64,000 nt of DNA from Stomorhina lunata (taxonomy: Eukaryota > Arthropoda > Insecta > Diptera > Rhiniidae), in the NCBI GenBank assembly GCA_933228675.1, contig OW121740.1, positions 7,940,442 to 8,004,441 of the forward strand. Direction: 5' to 3'. Both the position numbers and the translations under genes were made by a program. The notes beneath the pieces are model-generated. The model was not told where the DNA came from and ran no database searches. It worked only from the letters and a program-made list of their open reading frames with translations. Shown here piece by piece: positions 1 to 10,413 of this stretch (position 1 is the stretch's first letter; every line of letters starts with the position of its first letter).

Positions 1-168
1 GAACGGCAAATGCATTAGTTAGAGAAGTTTTACATAGCCCAATACTCAATAACCAGTGGTACGTTGAGTTATTAGGTGAACCGCTTTTTAAAATTGGGTC
101 TGACCAGGAATCGAACTTAGGACCTCTGGTATGGTATGCGGATGACTAAACTGCTATACCACGGCGAT
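1..168 (-). mobile_element. tRNA-derived SINE, truncated by the window edge
   Basis: Reverse complement of the SINE seen complete at 39135-39458. The tRNA-like head lies at about 100-168 and carries a pol III B-box-like GTTCGATTCC and an A-box-like TGGTATAGCAG on the minus strand. The body (ttagagaagttttacatagc and on) runs off the left edge. The body near 60-100 is somewhat rearranged compared with the 39-kb copy. Confidence 0.85.
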
Positions 169-1046
169 ACAATGAGCCTAGTTTCATAAAAATCTGATAA
201 CCGTATATAAAATGGTTATGTTTTGAAAAAATCTTGAAAAAACGAACTTTGAACCGCCAAAATCCGAACCAGGGCAAAATTCAAAATTTTCAAAAACTAT
301 AAAACTTCATACAAGTTTTAGGAAAATGTATATACGAAATTTAAAAAAAAAAATCGAAGATGCTAAGGTTCAAAATTGATATTTTTCGTTCGAGAAATTT
401 TGATTTCACCTATGGTCAATTGTAAAACGATTTTCAATTCTATTCTTTATAGTTCCGAGTCTTTACAATACGAAAAACTGACTACCGAGGACGTCTACTC
501 CTGAAGCTTGAACGTTGGTTTATTGTCACTTCAATTTTTAGTTTAGTACTTCAAATATATTCAATAAAAGACGAGTGGAAGCGTCTTTTATTGAATTACT
601 TGGCTTTTAGGCCGTCTACCCATAGTTTTGATACATTTTTATTGTGTCAAGTTTATAATAATAAAAATTATACGACATTATATCTAAACTATTTTTTTTA
701 GTAAGGAATTTGTTTCATAATAGATAACTTATCTCTATTATTCCTAAAAAGGATTTGATTTATACAAACAAAGTACAATTGATTGTCGTCTTATCAACAA
801 CCATCCACTTCAAACATGGTGGCAGTGTGTGGCGTCTGTCAGTAAAATAAGCAGCAGCAACCACAATAATAAAGTATTTTTTTTATTAATTTATAACTTT
901 TTTCCCACACACACTTAATTATTGATAATTAAGGTGATTAATTAATTTGTCTTTTGCGAAGTGAATAATTTTAAACCATTCTTTGATATGCAAGAGCATG
1001 ACTTCCAACATATGATTTCACTTAGATCATAATGCAATTATTAATT
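169..1046. other. AT-rich stretch without a recognisable gene
   Basis: No coding region or named repeat is supported here. Around 905-950 there is a cluster of TAATTA/TTAATT words, which could bind homeodomain proteins but is equally expected by chance in such AT-rich DNA. Confidence 0.5.
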
Positions 1047-1196
1047 ACTTTTAATATTCTCGTGATAAATAAGAAAAAATAGTAATTTTAATATTCCCGT
1101 GATAAATAAGAAAAATACTATTTATTTTAATATTCCCGTCATAAATAAGAAAAATACTATTTATTTTAATATTCCCGTGATATATAAGCTAATAGC
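1047..1196. repeat. 39-bp tandem repeat, about four copies
   Basis: The phrase ttaatattcccgtgataaat recurs at about 1052, 1089, 1128 and 1167, giving a 39-bp period (37 bp for the first, diverged unit). The last unit is truncated. The GC-containing core cccgtgat is conserved. Confidence 0.85.
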
Positions 1197-1239
1197 TATG
1201 TTTGATTAGGGCTACGACATATACCATGGCATATGCGCC

Positions 1240-1330
1240 ATCTATTCAGTTGGTTTATTTATACATTTCTTTTGCAGATGATAGCACTATTTGCCCCTCA
1301 TATTTAGTTAAGGGCTAAGTTTGCTGGTAA
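1240..1330 (+). mobile_element. LINE reverse-transcriptase fragment (FADDS motif)
   Basis: The string tttgcagatgatagcac reads FADDS, the catalytic Y/FADD box of non-LTR reverse transcriptases. The following bases resemble those after the same motif at about 40078-40130. Only a short decayed fragment remains, with an in-frame stop soon after the motif. Confidence 0.6.
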
Positions 1331-1559
1331 TTAAGTGTTGCTTGTTAACAAATAAACACACGACGAAACATGTTGCTTCATCCGTATTCATATTTAGGAT
1401 TTTTTTTATATTTTCAGAGTATCTAAATAAGTTTTTAGTAAGAGTCTTGTATCGAAATTATCGAACATAAATTTAGCTCTATGTTTCAATTTATAAATCT
1501 TACTATGTTTCAATTTATAAATCTTTTTAGTATACGTTCGCAGTTTTTAAAACTCATAT

Positions 1560-1990
1560 GGAAATATGGCTTCAAAATTATCCGATAAACTCAGAATCAA
1601 ATGATGCCCTCGGAGACCTAGGGATCCATTGTGATCCTTTCTGAAAGTAAATAGCGATAGCGGAAAGAGAAAGAAGGAGAAGAATGAAGGGAGAAGTTTC
1701 TAGATAGTGTTAGAGATAGAGAAAGGGAGTCGTAGAGAAGTGTTGTCTAACACGCTACCCTAGGGAAAGTGACCTACCTATCTAAGCCATCTGACTTCCA
1801 ATATAAACCTACAACGTCAGTCAGTTCGCACTGCTGTATGTCGCCCAGTTCCTCATGGAATCTATTATTTAAGTCTCTGGTTTTTGAGCATAGGACAATG
1901 ACAGAGGATGTGCTCGACCGTTCCGGACGAATCCGCGTCCGAGCATAGTCTGCAAATGTCCTAAATTGCTCCATCCCATCTATTTAGCCT
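1560..1990 (-). mobile_element. Decayed 3' end of a non-LTR retrotransposon
   Basis: On the minus strand at about 1880-1960 one frame reads a Cys/His cluster of the form RLC-(10)-TVEHILCHCPML. This matches the zinc-knuckle-like C-terminal motif of jockey/R1-type LINE ORF2 proteins. The frame breaks shortly afterwards, so this is a relic. The GC content is clearly above that of the flanks. Confidence 0.6.
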
Positions 1991-2029
1991 AGAATTCAGG
2001 ACGCATTTCCCGAGACTACACCATTTTCA

Positions 2030-2865
2030 ATTGTAATTGAGAAATTTTCAAATTGAATTGAGAAATTTGCAATTGAAATTGAGAAATTTCAATTGAAATT
2101 GAGAAATATTCAATTGAAATTGAGAAATTTTGAATTGAAATTAAGACTTTTTAATTGAAATTGAGAAATATTCAATTGAAATTGAGAATTTTCAGTTGAA
2201 AATGAGAAATTTTTAATTGAAATTGAGAAATTTTCAATTAAAATTGAGAATTTTTCAATTGAAAATGAGAATTTGTAAATTGAAATTGAGAAAATCCCAA
2301 TTGAAAATGAGAAATTTTCAATTGAAATTGAGAAAAGCCCAATTGAAAATGAGGTTGACTTTTTTAATTGAAATTGAGAAATTTTCAATTGAAATTGGGA
2401 AATTTTCAATTGAAACTGAGAATTTCAGAATTGAAATTGAGAAAACCCCAATTGAAAATGAGGTTGAAATTTTATTTGGGGTTTTCTCAATTTTAAATTG
2501 AAAACTTCATATTTTCAATTGAAAATTTCTCAATTTCAATTAAAAAATTCAACCTCAATTTTAGTTGAAAAATTCTCAATTTAAATTTAAAAATTCTAAA
2601 TTTCAATTGAAAATTTCTCATTTTTAATTGGGCTTTTCTCAATTTCAATTGAATATTTCTCAATTTCAATTGAATGTTTCTGATTTCCAATTAGGGTTTT
2701 CTCAATTTCAATTGAAAAATTCTCATTTTTAATTAAAAATTCTCAATTTCAATTGAAAATTTCTCAATTTCATTTGAAAATTTCTCATTTTTAATTGAAA
2801 ATTCTCAATTTCATCTGAAAATTTCTCAATTTTAATTGAATATTCTCAATTTCAATTGAAAATGG
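2030..2865. repeat. 21-22-bp palindromic minisatellite in two opposed arms
   Basis: From about 2030 to 2470 the unit reads aattgaaattgagaaatttt on the plus strand. From about 2490 to 2865 the same unit appears as its reverse complement (aaatttctcaatttcaatt). The switch is near 2475-2510, so the array is a head-to-head inverted repeat of some 400 bp per arm. Each unit contains TTTCAATTGAAA or a close variant, itself a perfect palindrome. Open frames over this array on both strands are by-products of a period that is a multiple of three and are not genes. Confidence 0.9.
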
Positions 2866-3578
2866 TGTAGTTCTGCTAAGACCTAAGACCTAAACGAAAT
2901 AAATATATTTAAATTACTTCCGGAATTAAAGACTTCAACCCAATTAACGCTGACACACTTATTTCATTTTATAAATTTCTTCCAAATACTTCCGAATATC
3001 GTTAACTAAATTCAAGTAATAAAAAGTAAATATCTAATAAATATCTTTTGATATCATGTCTTTAGTAATGTATTTCCCTAAATCCCCTATGAGACATAAT
3101 TAGTAGTAGGGCCATTACCTCATTATATTATCAGTCAGTGCAAAATATTTTTTTACACTGAAAATCATACATTTTTCTTTGAATAATGAGACCCCAAATG
3201 ACGTTAAAACCTTAACTCACATGTTAAGGAATTTTTAATGGAAAGGAATTTTTATTTTAATTTATTACTATCGGTCATATGTTGTGCTATTTGTTTAATC
3301 AGTCATAAATAACTTTTTTTTATACATTTTTCACACACTTTTACTGACCAAATATTGGACTTTGTTTCGTTAGATTAATCATAATAAAATTTATAAGAAT
3401 TTGAAACTACTCATCTTTATCATTTTCAAAATTTTTATTTATTCCACTTAGGTTAGAGGGTGTAGAATTTTTTACGTAAAACATCAAGTGGCTTGTCTTT
3501 AGCCAATAAAGAATTTCCTTATAGATACAGTCGATATTGTAAATCTTGTGAAAATTATATTATTTACAACACTATATA
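2866..3578. other. AT-rich stretch without a recognisable gene
   Basis: No gene or known repeat recognised. Confidence 0.5.
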
Positions 3579-3650
3579 CCGCCGTGGTATAGCAGGTTAG
3601 TCATCCGCCTAGCATACCAGAGGTCCCAAGTTCAATCGCCGGCCAATATT
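3579..3650 (+). mobile_element. Isolated SINE head (tRNA-like part only)
   Basis: The tRNA-like head of the SINE family (gccgtggtatagcaggttag through ggtcccaagttcaatcg) is present, but the body that follows in the 39-kb copy is absent. The B-box has decayed (ttcaatcg instead of ttcgatcc). Confidence 0.8.
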
Positions 3651-3960
3651 TAGTTATATATATTAAGTAAACCAATTGACTCAGAATCACTCTTAGACGA
3701 TTGTCCGAACATCGTTAAACATATACTATATACTTTATGGATCAAATCGAGTCATTATCCGTCATAGAACTGTCTTCCCGGAGTAGTGTTTTTTCGGCCC
3801 TTTGTAGCCACAAATTTATTTGTATTTGCAGATTTTGGTAAAACTGTTTTGTAAACATCAAACAATAACTTGGCAACATTTGGCCTACATTTGATCCTAT
3901 CTTCTTTATCAATACCTTTACCGATGTAAATAATTATTTGGTCCATACTTGACTTTACTA

Positions 3961-4022
3961 CTCGTTGTGAAGGATATCAAATAGTCGGGCTTTACCGACT
4001 GTAGCATTTTCTCACATGTTTT
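3961..4022 (+). mobile_element. Helentron/mini-me 3'-end relic
   Basis: This matches the 3' ends of the elements at 32268-32322 and 44151-44206. A decayed gtgaagg-gtat subterminal motif is followed by a GTCGG...CCGAC-type hairpin (gtcgggctttaccgac) and a T-rich end. Confidence 0.65.
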
Positions 4023-4296
4023 TTCTGTTTTTGTGCAGGCCATTCGACCAAAAATTAATAAGCAACTATATTCCTAATTTTATCACGGCACATGCTATTG
4101 TAAAGCGGTAGAAAAGTAGAAAACATTCCAAACTATAATGATGATGTCCTAGTGATTTAATAGAATTGGCTACCCTTTCAAATAATGATTATTTATTTTA
4201 CTACCTTATCTTTGAAGAAGATTTCTACATTATAATCCACTTGACCAACCCGAAGCGAACTAATTTATTAAATATCCTTTTAATTTACCTTTCCAG
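4023..4296. other. Intron upstream of the last eIF1A exon
   Basis: A pyrimidine-rich run ending ttaatttacctttccag directly precedes the coding exon and is the splice acceptor. The upstream eIF1A coding exons (the basic N-terminus and first half of the OB fold) were not found in positions 1-4296, so they probably lie to the left of the window. Confidence 0.7.
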
Positions 4297-4539
4297 GTCT
4301 GGATCAATCAAGGCGATATCATTTTGGTGGGTCTTCGTGATTATCAAGATTCAAAGGCCGATGTTATCCTTAAATACACATCAGATGAAGCTAGAAATTT
4401 GAAAACATACGGTGAATTCCCCGAATCTGTGCGTATCAACGACACCGTCACATTTGTGGAAGATGGTTTGGATGAAGATATTGAATTTGGTGATGAAATC
4501 AGTTCTGATGATGATGCCGACTCTGTGGACAATATCTGA
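4297..4539 (+). CDS. eIF1A: Translation initiation factor eIF1A, C-terminal exon (partial)
   Basis: eIF1A binds the 40S ribosomal subunit near the A site and works with eIF1 in scanning and start-codon selection. This exon encodes the last 80 residues. It opens with [18 protein letters not shown], the second half of the OB fold, continues through the conserved [19 protein letters not shown], and ends in the acidic tail [21 protein letters not shown] before TGA at 4537-4539. The match to animal eIF1A is nearly residue for residue as I know the family, so the identification is strong. The acceptor is ttccag at 4291-4296 and the exon is in phase 0. The 5' exons are outside the window or beyond a long intron. 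An open frame starting upstream of the acceptor in another frame is not coding. Confidence 0.95.
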   Translation, partial: VWINQGDIILVGLRDYQDSKADVILKYTSDEARNLKTYGEFPESVRINDTVTFVEDGLDEDIEFGDEISSDDDADSVDNI

Positions 4540-5640
4540 TTAAGCGCTAAACCTAAGAGAGACATAAATAATCAAACAGCAGCAGCAACAACAACAACCG
4601 AAGAGGAAGAATTGAACAAAGTGAAAAATTAAAAAAAGAACTAAATTTTAATTAACAAAAGAATTTAGGAAAAAACAAAATTAAAAAAGGAAGTCTAGAA
4701 CAAGAACTACAAAAAAGAGAATAGAATTTTTAAATTATTGTCCACAGAGTTTTGAAAAGCCAACATCAAAATATAAAAAAGTATAACAAAAGGCAGAAGA
4801 GCACGTTTTAGAATTTTAGGCTGTTGTGTAACAGCCTAAATATATTAAAAATTAAAAAAGATCTATACAAATTAAGAAAATTTTATATATACAAAACAAT
4901 ATTCGATTGCAAAGACACCACGTTAAACGTACTCTCTTATATACTTATATAAAAAAACAATTAAATAATTATAATTCTATATAATAATAAAATAAATATA
5001 CAATTAAACCCTATATACATACATATATTTAAATTAAACAACAAACAAAAAAAATCAATATCCAAAACTAAAAATTACATATTTAAAACGTGAAAAAAGA
5101 AAATCCATAACTAAATTATATAGCTTATATTATAGAATTATATTATTTAAATGAACTTAATCCTTAAAGGTAACATTTCAATAAAAACTTTACATAAACA
5201 CAAAAACCATAAATTAACAAAATCTTTCTTTACAAACAGTATAAAAAATATAATTAATTTGTATTGAATTCTCTTAGTTTTAAACCCTTTTTTTAGTAAT
5301 TTCGTTAAATTATTAAGTTTTTGTTTTTAATGTATTTCTTTTGAAATTCTTCTCTCACTAAAACTTCTTGTGGTTTAGTTTGATTTTGCTTCAAATTTTT
5401 TTATTTTGTAAAAAACAGTGTTCCTTTCCCCAATTTTTATTTTTAGGTTTTTTTTTTATTTCTATAAGTATCTTTTCTGTTTTTTTTTGTAAATTATTAT
5501 TTAAAGGAGAAAAATATGTAATAAATCTTTGTAAAAGGATAAAAATTAATAGTTTATGTAAGAAAATAAAATGTGAAAGGAAGACGCCGAAAATTTGTTT
5601 TTTTTTTTATTGAATTTCAAAAAGGAATATCAAGGAACTT
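4540..5640 (+). other. eIF1A 3' untranslated region (probable extent)
   Basis: CAA-rich and then strongly A-rich sequence follows the stop codon. Several AATAAA signals are present, for example at 5180-5185, so alternative poly(A) sites are likely. A perfect 11-bp stem lies at 4815-4840. The true 3' end cannot be fixed without transcripts. Confidence 0.5.
4815..4840 (+). promoter_or_regulatory. Perfect 11-bp hairpin in the eIF1A 3' UTR
   Basis: TTTAGGCTGTT, a GTGT loop, then AACAGCCTAAA. All 11 stem pairs are Watson-Crick and the stem contains a GGCTG core that is GC-rich relative to its surroundings. It could be an RNA structural element. Function is unknown. Confidence 0.5.
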
Positions 5641-6108
5641 TTTCCCAAAACGAGATCAAATGGAAGTGAAAGTCTAAAAGAGTTTTAACATGTTAGTTAT
5701 AGCTTTTTTAAATTTAGCTATTTTTAAGAAAAATATCCAATAATCAGGTATTATTTTAATTTAAACTTTTTTTTTTTAGTAAAATTCTTAGCACAATTTA
5801 GAAAAATAGGACTTAATATAGCCCGTATTTGGTTTTTTAAAGCTTAGTATATTATTGAGTTTCAAAAATAATTTCTTTTTAATCAATATACGAATCAACG
5901 CCCCAGATATCCGTTTAAATCAAATATATCATATTTGTTGTCAATTGCCAAAATTAACTTATTTATGACAACTGATAACTTCAGTCAATCCTATTGTAGA
6001 TGTGAACAATAAGATGGTGTAAAACATGTTTATCTGCAAGGAAATGATCATTATGCGGATGAGAATTAAATTGAGCTAGATTGGAGACTGTGTGAGCAAT
6101 ATTTTTTA
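5641..6108. other. AT-rich intergenic stretch
   Basis: No gene or named repeat recognised. Confidence 0.5.
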
Positions 6109-6109
6109 T

Positions 6110-6440
6110 TTATTCTTCTTCCTTCTGTTATCCTTGATTCCCAGTGGAGCATAGGGCCTCAACCATCCTTTTATATGACTCTATTGCGAGATGTTAGGCA
6201 TACATCATTCCATGAATAGTTTGCTGCTTGTAACTCCGCATCAGTTGACCTTCTCTACGTTCTAGCAGGTGCAAAAACACGACGGCCGCTTCCTTGTGGA
6301 TTCCAACGAAGCGCTTGTCGAGCAATGTTAGCATTTGGCCTTTGAAGTATGTGGCCTATCCACCGCCATTTCCGTTGACATACCTCTGTGGAAGCATGCG
6401 ATTCGGCCACCATATATAAGGAATTTGCCTTAAGCATTTG
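6110..6440 (-). mobile_element. LINE reverse-transcriptase C-terminal relic
   Basis: The minus frame at 6437-6255 contains KWRWIGHILQRPNANIARQA followed by LRWNPQGSGRR. This matches the WIGH...RQALxWNPQGxRxxGRP signature found at the C-terminus of a widespread insect endonuclease-reverse transcriptase family. Only about 60 residues remain open and the rest is decayed. Confidence 0.75.
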
Positions 6441-6541
6441 TTTGTATTATTATTATTTATAATTGACCTTTAATTCATTTACAGTCAATTATGAAAGTAG
6501 TGCATATTTCAGCAAAATTTTAAGATACGTAGATATATCGT

Positions 6542-6853
6542 CGTGCGGGAGTTTATGTGCTCTATCCGCCATTTTACACATTTTGGGTTAATGATGGCAC
6601 TTTAGGTTTTTGACCCTAAATTTTTCAAATCTGCAATCCGTTCTTGGCTATCTTGTCTAGATAAATATTGTCTGTTTTGTTCTATATCCTTCAAAACAGA
6701 TTTTTTTTTGTACTACTTTGCTCTATACGTCAAATATATAATGTAAAAATCTCAAAATTCTATTGTAAATTTTTTTACAAAAGTTAAGTTAAAACTTCAA
6801 GATCGATTTTATCAAAATGCATTTTTGGCGTAGAGCACATAAACTCCCGCACG
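6542..6853. mobile_element. MITE with 23-bp perfect terminal inverted repeats
   Basis: The left end (6542-6564) begins CGTGCGGGAGTTTATGTG, and positions 6831-6853 are its exact reverse complement over 23 bp. Both flanks contain atatatcgt, a possible target duplication. There is no coding capacity. The superfamily cannot be assigned from the termini alone. Confidence 0.85.
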
Positions 6854-6867
6854 AATATATATCGTCA

Positions 6868-7937
6868 CCTAAAATGCAAAAGGGTGTAACTACACTTCTA
6901 GTTTTTTTACAGGAGAAGCAAAAAACGTTATAACTTTTAAACTACGAACATTAAATCGAAATTTTAAAATTGAGTCAACAAGCCATTAGTTTTTGAGCAA
7001 TTGCAAAAAAACAAAATGGTTTAACTACAAGTTAAATTTTTTCTAAAACCAAAAGGGCTTAACTATTATACAAATTTTGAGCTTAAATTTAAACCTTTCA
7101 AAATGCGTGAACTTTTTTGTCAATAATATAGAGACGGAACATAATTTAATGTAAAAAAAATTTTTAAATAATTTAAAGTAGGATATACAGAGGATTTTTT
7201 AAGAGTTATTTTAGAAATGACCCCGTAACTTTTAAACGGATAAATTTACTTTAATGAAATTTCATATAGTTAGAACAGAGGTTGATCTATAGACAAACGG
7301 GTCAATGTACGGTCGGAAAGCAAACTTATAGCCTTTCAAAAATCTTAGTCTCTTATAATAATTTGTTATAATATCACAAATTATTATAAGAGACTAAGAT
7401 TTTTGAAAGGCTATACGTTAACAAATGTTATAATATAACAACTTGTTATAAGAGACTAAAATTTTTGAAAGGCTATAAGTTTGCTTTCCGACCGTACATT
7501 GACCTGTTTGTCTACAGTTCAACCTCTATTCTAACTATCTATATGGAATTTCATTAATTATCATATTATGATAATAACTTGATCATAACTTTTAAGCTAA
7601 ATAAAATATTAATTCTAAATTTTGAAATTTTGTCAAGATTGCAACAGCAAAGACATTCCTGAAAACTTAAATGCCAAAAAACGAGTAATTTTTAAGTTAA
7701 TGCGAAAAAACAAAAGGGATTAACTACAAGCTGAATGATTTCTGAAACCAAAAGGGCTTAACTACAATACAAATTTTGATCAACATTTTAAACATTTGGT
7801 TTTTAGAGAATGAAATCGTTTTTTTGCCGTACGCATAAGAAATTTTGTATTAAGATGTATTTTGGGTTGCTTTGTCATAATCAATCAAAAAATAAATTGT
7901 AATTTTTGTGTTAGTTACGCCTTTTTGCATTTTCAGA
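6868..7937. mobile_element. Fold-back-like composite element
   Basis: The ends are inverted: aaaatgcaaaagggtgtaac at 6868 and its near reverse complement (gttacgcctttttgcatttt) at about 7913-7937. Inside are two direct copies of a roughly 65-bp block (about 7011-7075 and 7705-7775, each with aaccaaaagggcttaacta) and a large nested inverted repeat at 7260-7550. No open frame resembles a transposase. Confidence 0.7.
7260..7550. repeat. Long nested inverted repeat
   Basis: The left arm (about 7263-7360) and right arm (about 7440-7545) are reverse complements over some 90 bp with few mismatches (gtacggtcggaaagcaaact in the left arm). The block containing cttagtctcttataa occurs three times, and the inner pair (about 7337-7372 and 7380-7416) forms an almost perfect 36-bp hairpin of its own. 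Confidence 0.85.
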
Positions 7938-8353
7938 TCTCAACAAAAGTTATTTTAACAGGCATATTCACCAATTGGTATTGTACAAATTAAATCATGT
8001 TTACTTAGTCTGGGATAAAATTAAGATCCATGTAGAGAATCCATTTAGAATAACAAAACTCTAAATATTCAATGGGTTAATAAAGTGTGTACTAAAATTC
8101 GTAAAAAAACAATTTTTCCTAGAATTTTTTGTAAAGTATTAATCAATCAATCAATTTTTGTTCTATTAATTATTCACAAAATTTTTCCAGAATTCTTTTT
8201 CGGTTAGGTAATTGTCGATTTGTGTTTTATCCGTGTTATATGTGGTAAAAGAAAAATTATCAAAATTTAACACAATTAAGTTAAACTTAGAGAGCATTTT
8301 AAAGAAAATTCGGAACAAATTTTAGAAAAAAGCTAATCAAATCTAAGGAAATT
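7938..8353. other. 5' flank of the SAXO-like gene
   Basis: No TATA box or initiator can be chosen with confidence. This stretch must hold the promoter and any 5' UTR of the gene that starts at 8354. Confidence 0.4.
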
Positions 8354-10209
8354 ATGTGTGAGTAAGTACAGCATCCATGCAACACAATGACCAAGTTGCA
8401 ATTGAAAGGAATTCTGAGAAATTTTAGAGAAAGTATGTGTTAAATAAATACATATTTTTTTATTATTTATAACAAAGACCTTGTTTCCTTAAAACACGCC
8501 TTAAATTATACAATAAAATCTCTAAAAATCTCTTAGATTTCGATTTGGTGATTTGACTCAAATACGAAAAAAATGTATAATTTTTAAAAATTCCTTAGCC
8601 AAGTTGTTTGCGAAGTCCCGGAAGAATGCACTTTAAATGCAAATCCTTGTGATGCAGCTGCGGATTGTGGAGACTTTTGTCGGCCTCGTTGTGACCCTTG
8701 TCAAGTGCCTACCAATTATCCGCCATGCCCTCCAACTGGCGATTGTAATTGTAGATGTGATTGTGGTGACTTTTCGGGATGTTGCTATCAACAACCCTGT
8801 AGAACTCTACCGATTAAACCGCAAACCAGCATAATTCGCGCCACTGAACCTTTGGAAACTGAAACTATCTACAAACGTTCTTATCCCGGCAATTTTGGAG
8901 ATTGTAAAGCACGGCCCGTTAAACCTTTCAATAACATTGCCTCGTCTGCAGAACCTATGGAAAAATGTACTATACAAAAACTGTCGTACATGCCTCATCC
9001 ATGTACCGCACGAGCCGCACCCATAAGACCTAGAGATAATTGTCTAGATTTTAGGGGACCCTTGTATACCATGACCTCACAAAGGCACGATTTTATGCCA
9101 AAGGGTTATTGTAGGAGAGATCCCATTAGGCCGTTAAAAGGTATTTGCAAATCTGTTGCTCCTATAGAACGATGTACAGTAAATAGGCTATCATATATGC
9201 CTGTGGATGTCTGCAAAAATCCACCGCCTAAACCTATTGTACAGACCTTCAATTATATACGCCCCACAGGCCCGGGGGAAAAGTGCACTATACAAAAATT
9301 GAGTTATTTACCAGTTTGTTTACCTTCAAAAGAGCCCATGCCTTGGGCGGATAAATCTCGTTGCCCACCACCTAAGTATGAAAACATTGCTACCACCTAC
9401 AATTTGAGTTATTTACCAAACTGCAATCCACATCGTATTTCACCCATAATGCCCATGCATGGTCTTAAATTCTTTGGCACAGATTGTAATGATGGAAATA
9501 CCGTTTACAAACTAAGTTACATAGCAAACGATGCCCGCTGCTGTCGCCCTGCTCCTGTTTTACCCTTGAATGGTCTCGAAATGCCTACGGGCCCTATGGA
9601 AAAGTGTACAGTACAAAAATTATCGTATCAACCAAATTATTGTAATGCTCGTACTGTTGCCATAAGACCGCGTGAGAATTGTATTAAACCTGCAGGACCA
9701 ATGTACTTTATGACCACCCAAAAGCATGATTTCGTTCCCAAGCCAGTGGTTCGCCGTGGTCCTATTAAACCACCATCTCTAATCTGTCGAGCATCGGGAC
9801 CTTTAGAAAAATGTACAGTTAACAAATTGTCCTATATGCCAGTAAATGTTTGTGAATATCGACGTCCAGCACCTGTGGTACCGGCCACTGGTATTTGTCG
9901 TCCTTCAGCACCTATGGATAATTGCACTACATATAAATTAAGTTATATACCGAATTGTATAGGACCTAAGGAGCCTTTGCCATGGGCAAGGGCAGATAAT
10001 TATGTTAAGCCTACATCTCCAATAGAGAAGTGTACCATACAGAAATTGAGCTATGGACCACCCGGCACATTTTCAAGATGTGGAGGTAAGATTATATTTG
10101 TTCAATCGATTATTGTATTTAAAAGAATATTAGTTAAAACTATATTTTTCCAGCCTGTTGTAATCAAACCAATAACCCCTCTAGGTTCCCAAAGGCCGGA
10201 ATTTGTTAG
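8354..10209 (+). CDS. SAXO-like (stabilizer of axonemal microtubules) protein, 516 aa, three exons
   Basis: Exons are 8354-8361, 8599-10085 and 10154-10209, with introns gtaagt...ttag and gtaaga...ccag. The tiny first exon (ATG TGT GA) joins in phase to give MCD, followed by a Cys-rich N-terminus (CEVPEEC, CDAAADCGDFC and so on). The body repeats a module of about 30-40 residues built around EKCTIQKLSYMP or VNKLSYMP, at least a dozen times, separated by P-rich linkers (PIRP, PIKP). A Cys-rich start followed by repeated Mn-type modules is the plan of the SAXO/STOP-like family, which lines ciliary and sperm axonemal microtubules; expression in testis is therefore expected. The spliced tail ends Cys-rich (CGACCNQ...GIC). 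Reading through the 68-bp second intron also stays open and would give a different C-terminus. AATAAA lies at 10286-10291. Family assignment rests on motif pattern, not alignment. Confidence 0.82.
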
Positions 10210-10413
10210 TTTTAAAAATTAAACATAAATCAGCCAAAAAATATTCATTTTTAATTTAAAGCTCTTTGTCCACATCCTATAATCAAATAAATTATGTAAA
10301 AAAACACACAAATATGTATTTTATAATAAATTTTTATATTATTAACTTTCTTTTCAATTTCCAATTAACTTAAAAACAAACTATTATAGGATACAATATT
10401 AAAAAATAAATAT
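10210..10413. other. Tail-to-tail spacer between the SAXO-like gene and WDR3
   Basis: About 200 bp hold the 3' ends of two convergent genes. A plus-strand AATAAA is at 10286-10291. Overlapping 3' UTRs are likely. Confidence 0.6.

Noticed and set aside
3755..3946. Minus-strand open frame with IIIYIGKG, resembling the start of a GIY-YIG nuclease
   Set aside because: Only the short YIGKG match is suggestive. There is no methionine context, domain continuation or splice evidence, so no function is claimed.
8705..8707. Start of the SAXO-like protein at 8705
   Set aside because: That codon is GTG. The frame is open back to an acceptor at 8597-8598, and an upstream 8-bp exon with ATG at 8354 joins in phase.
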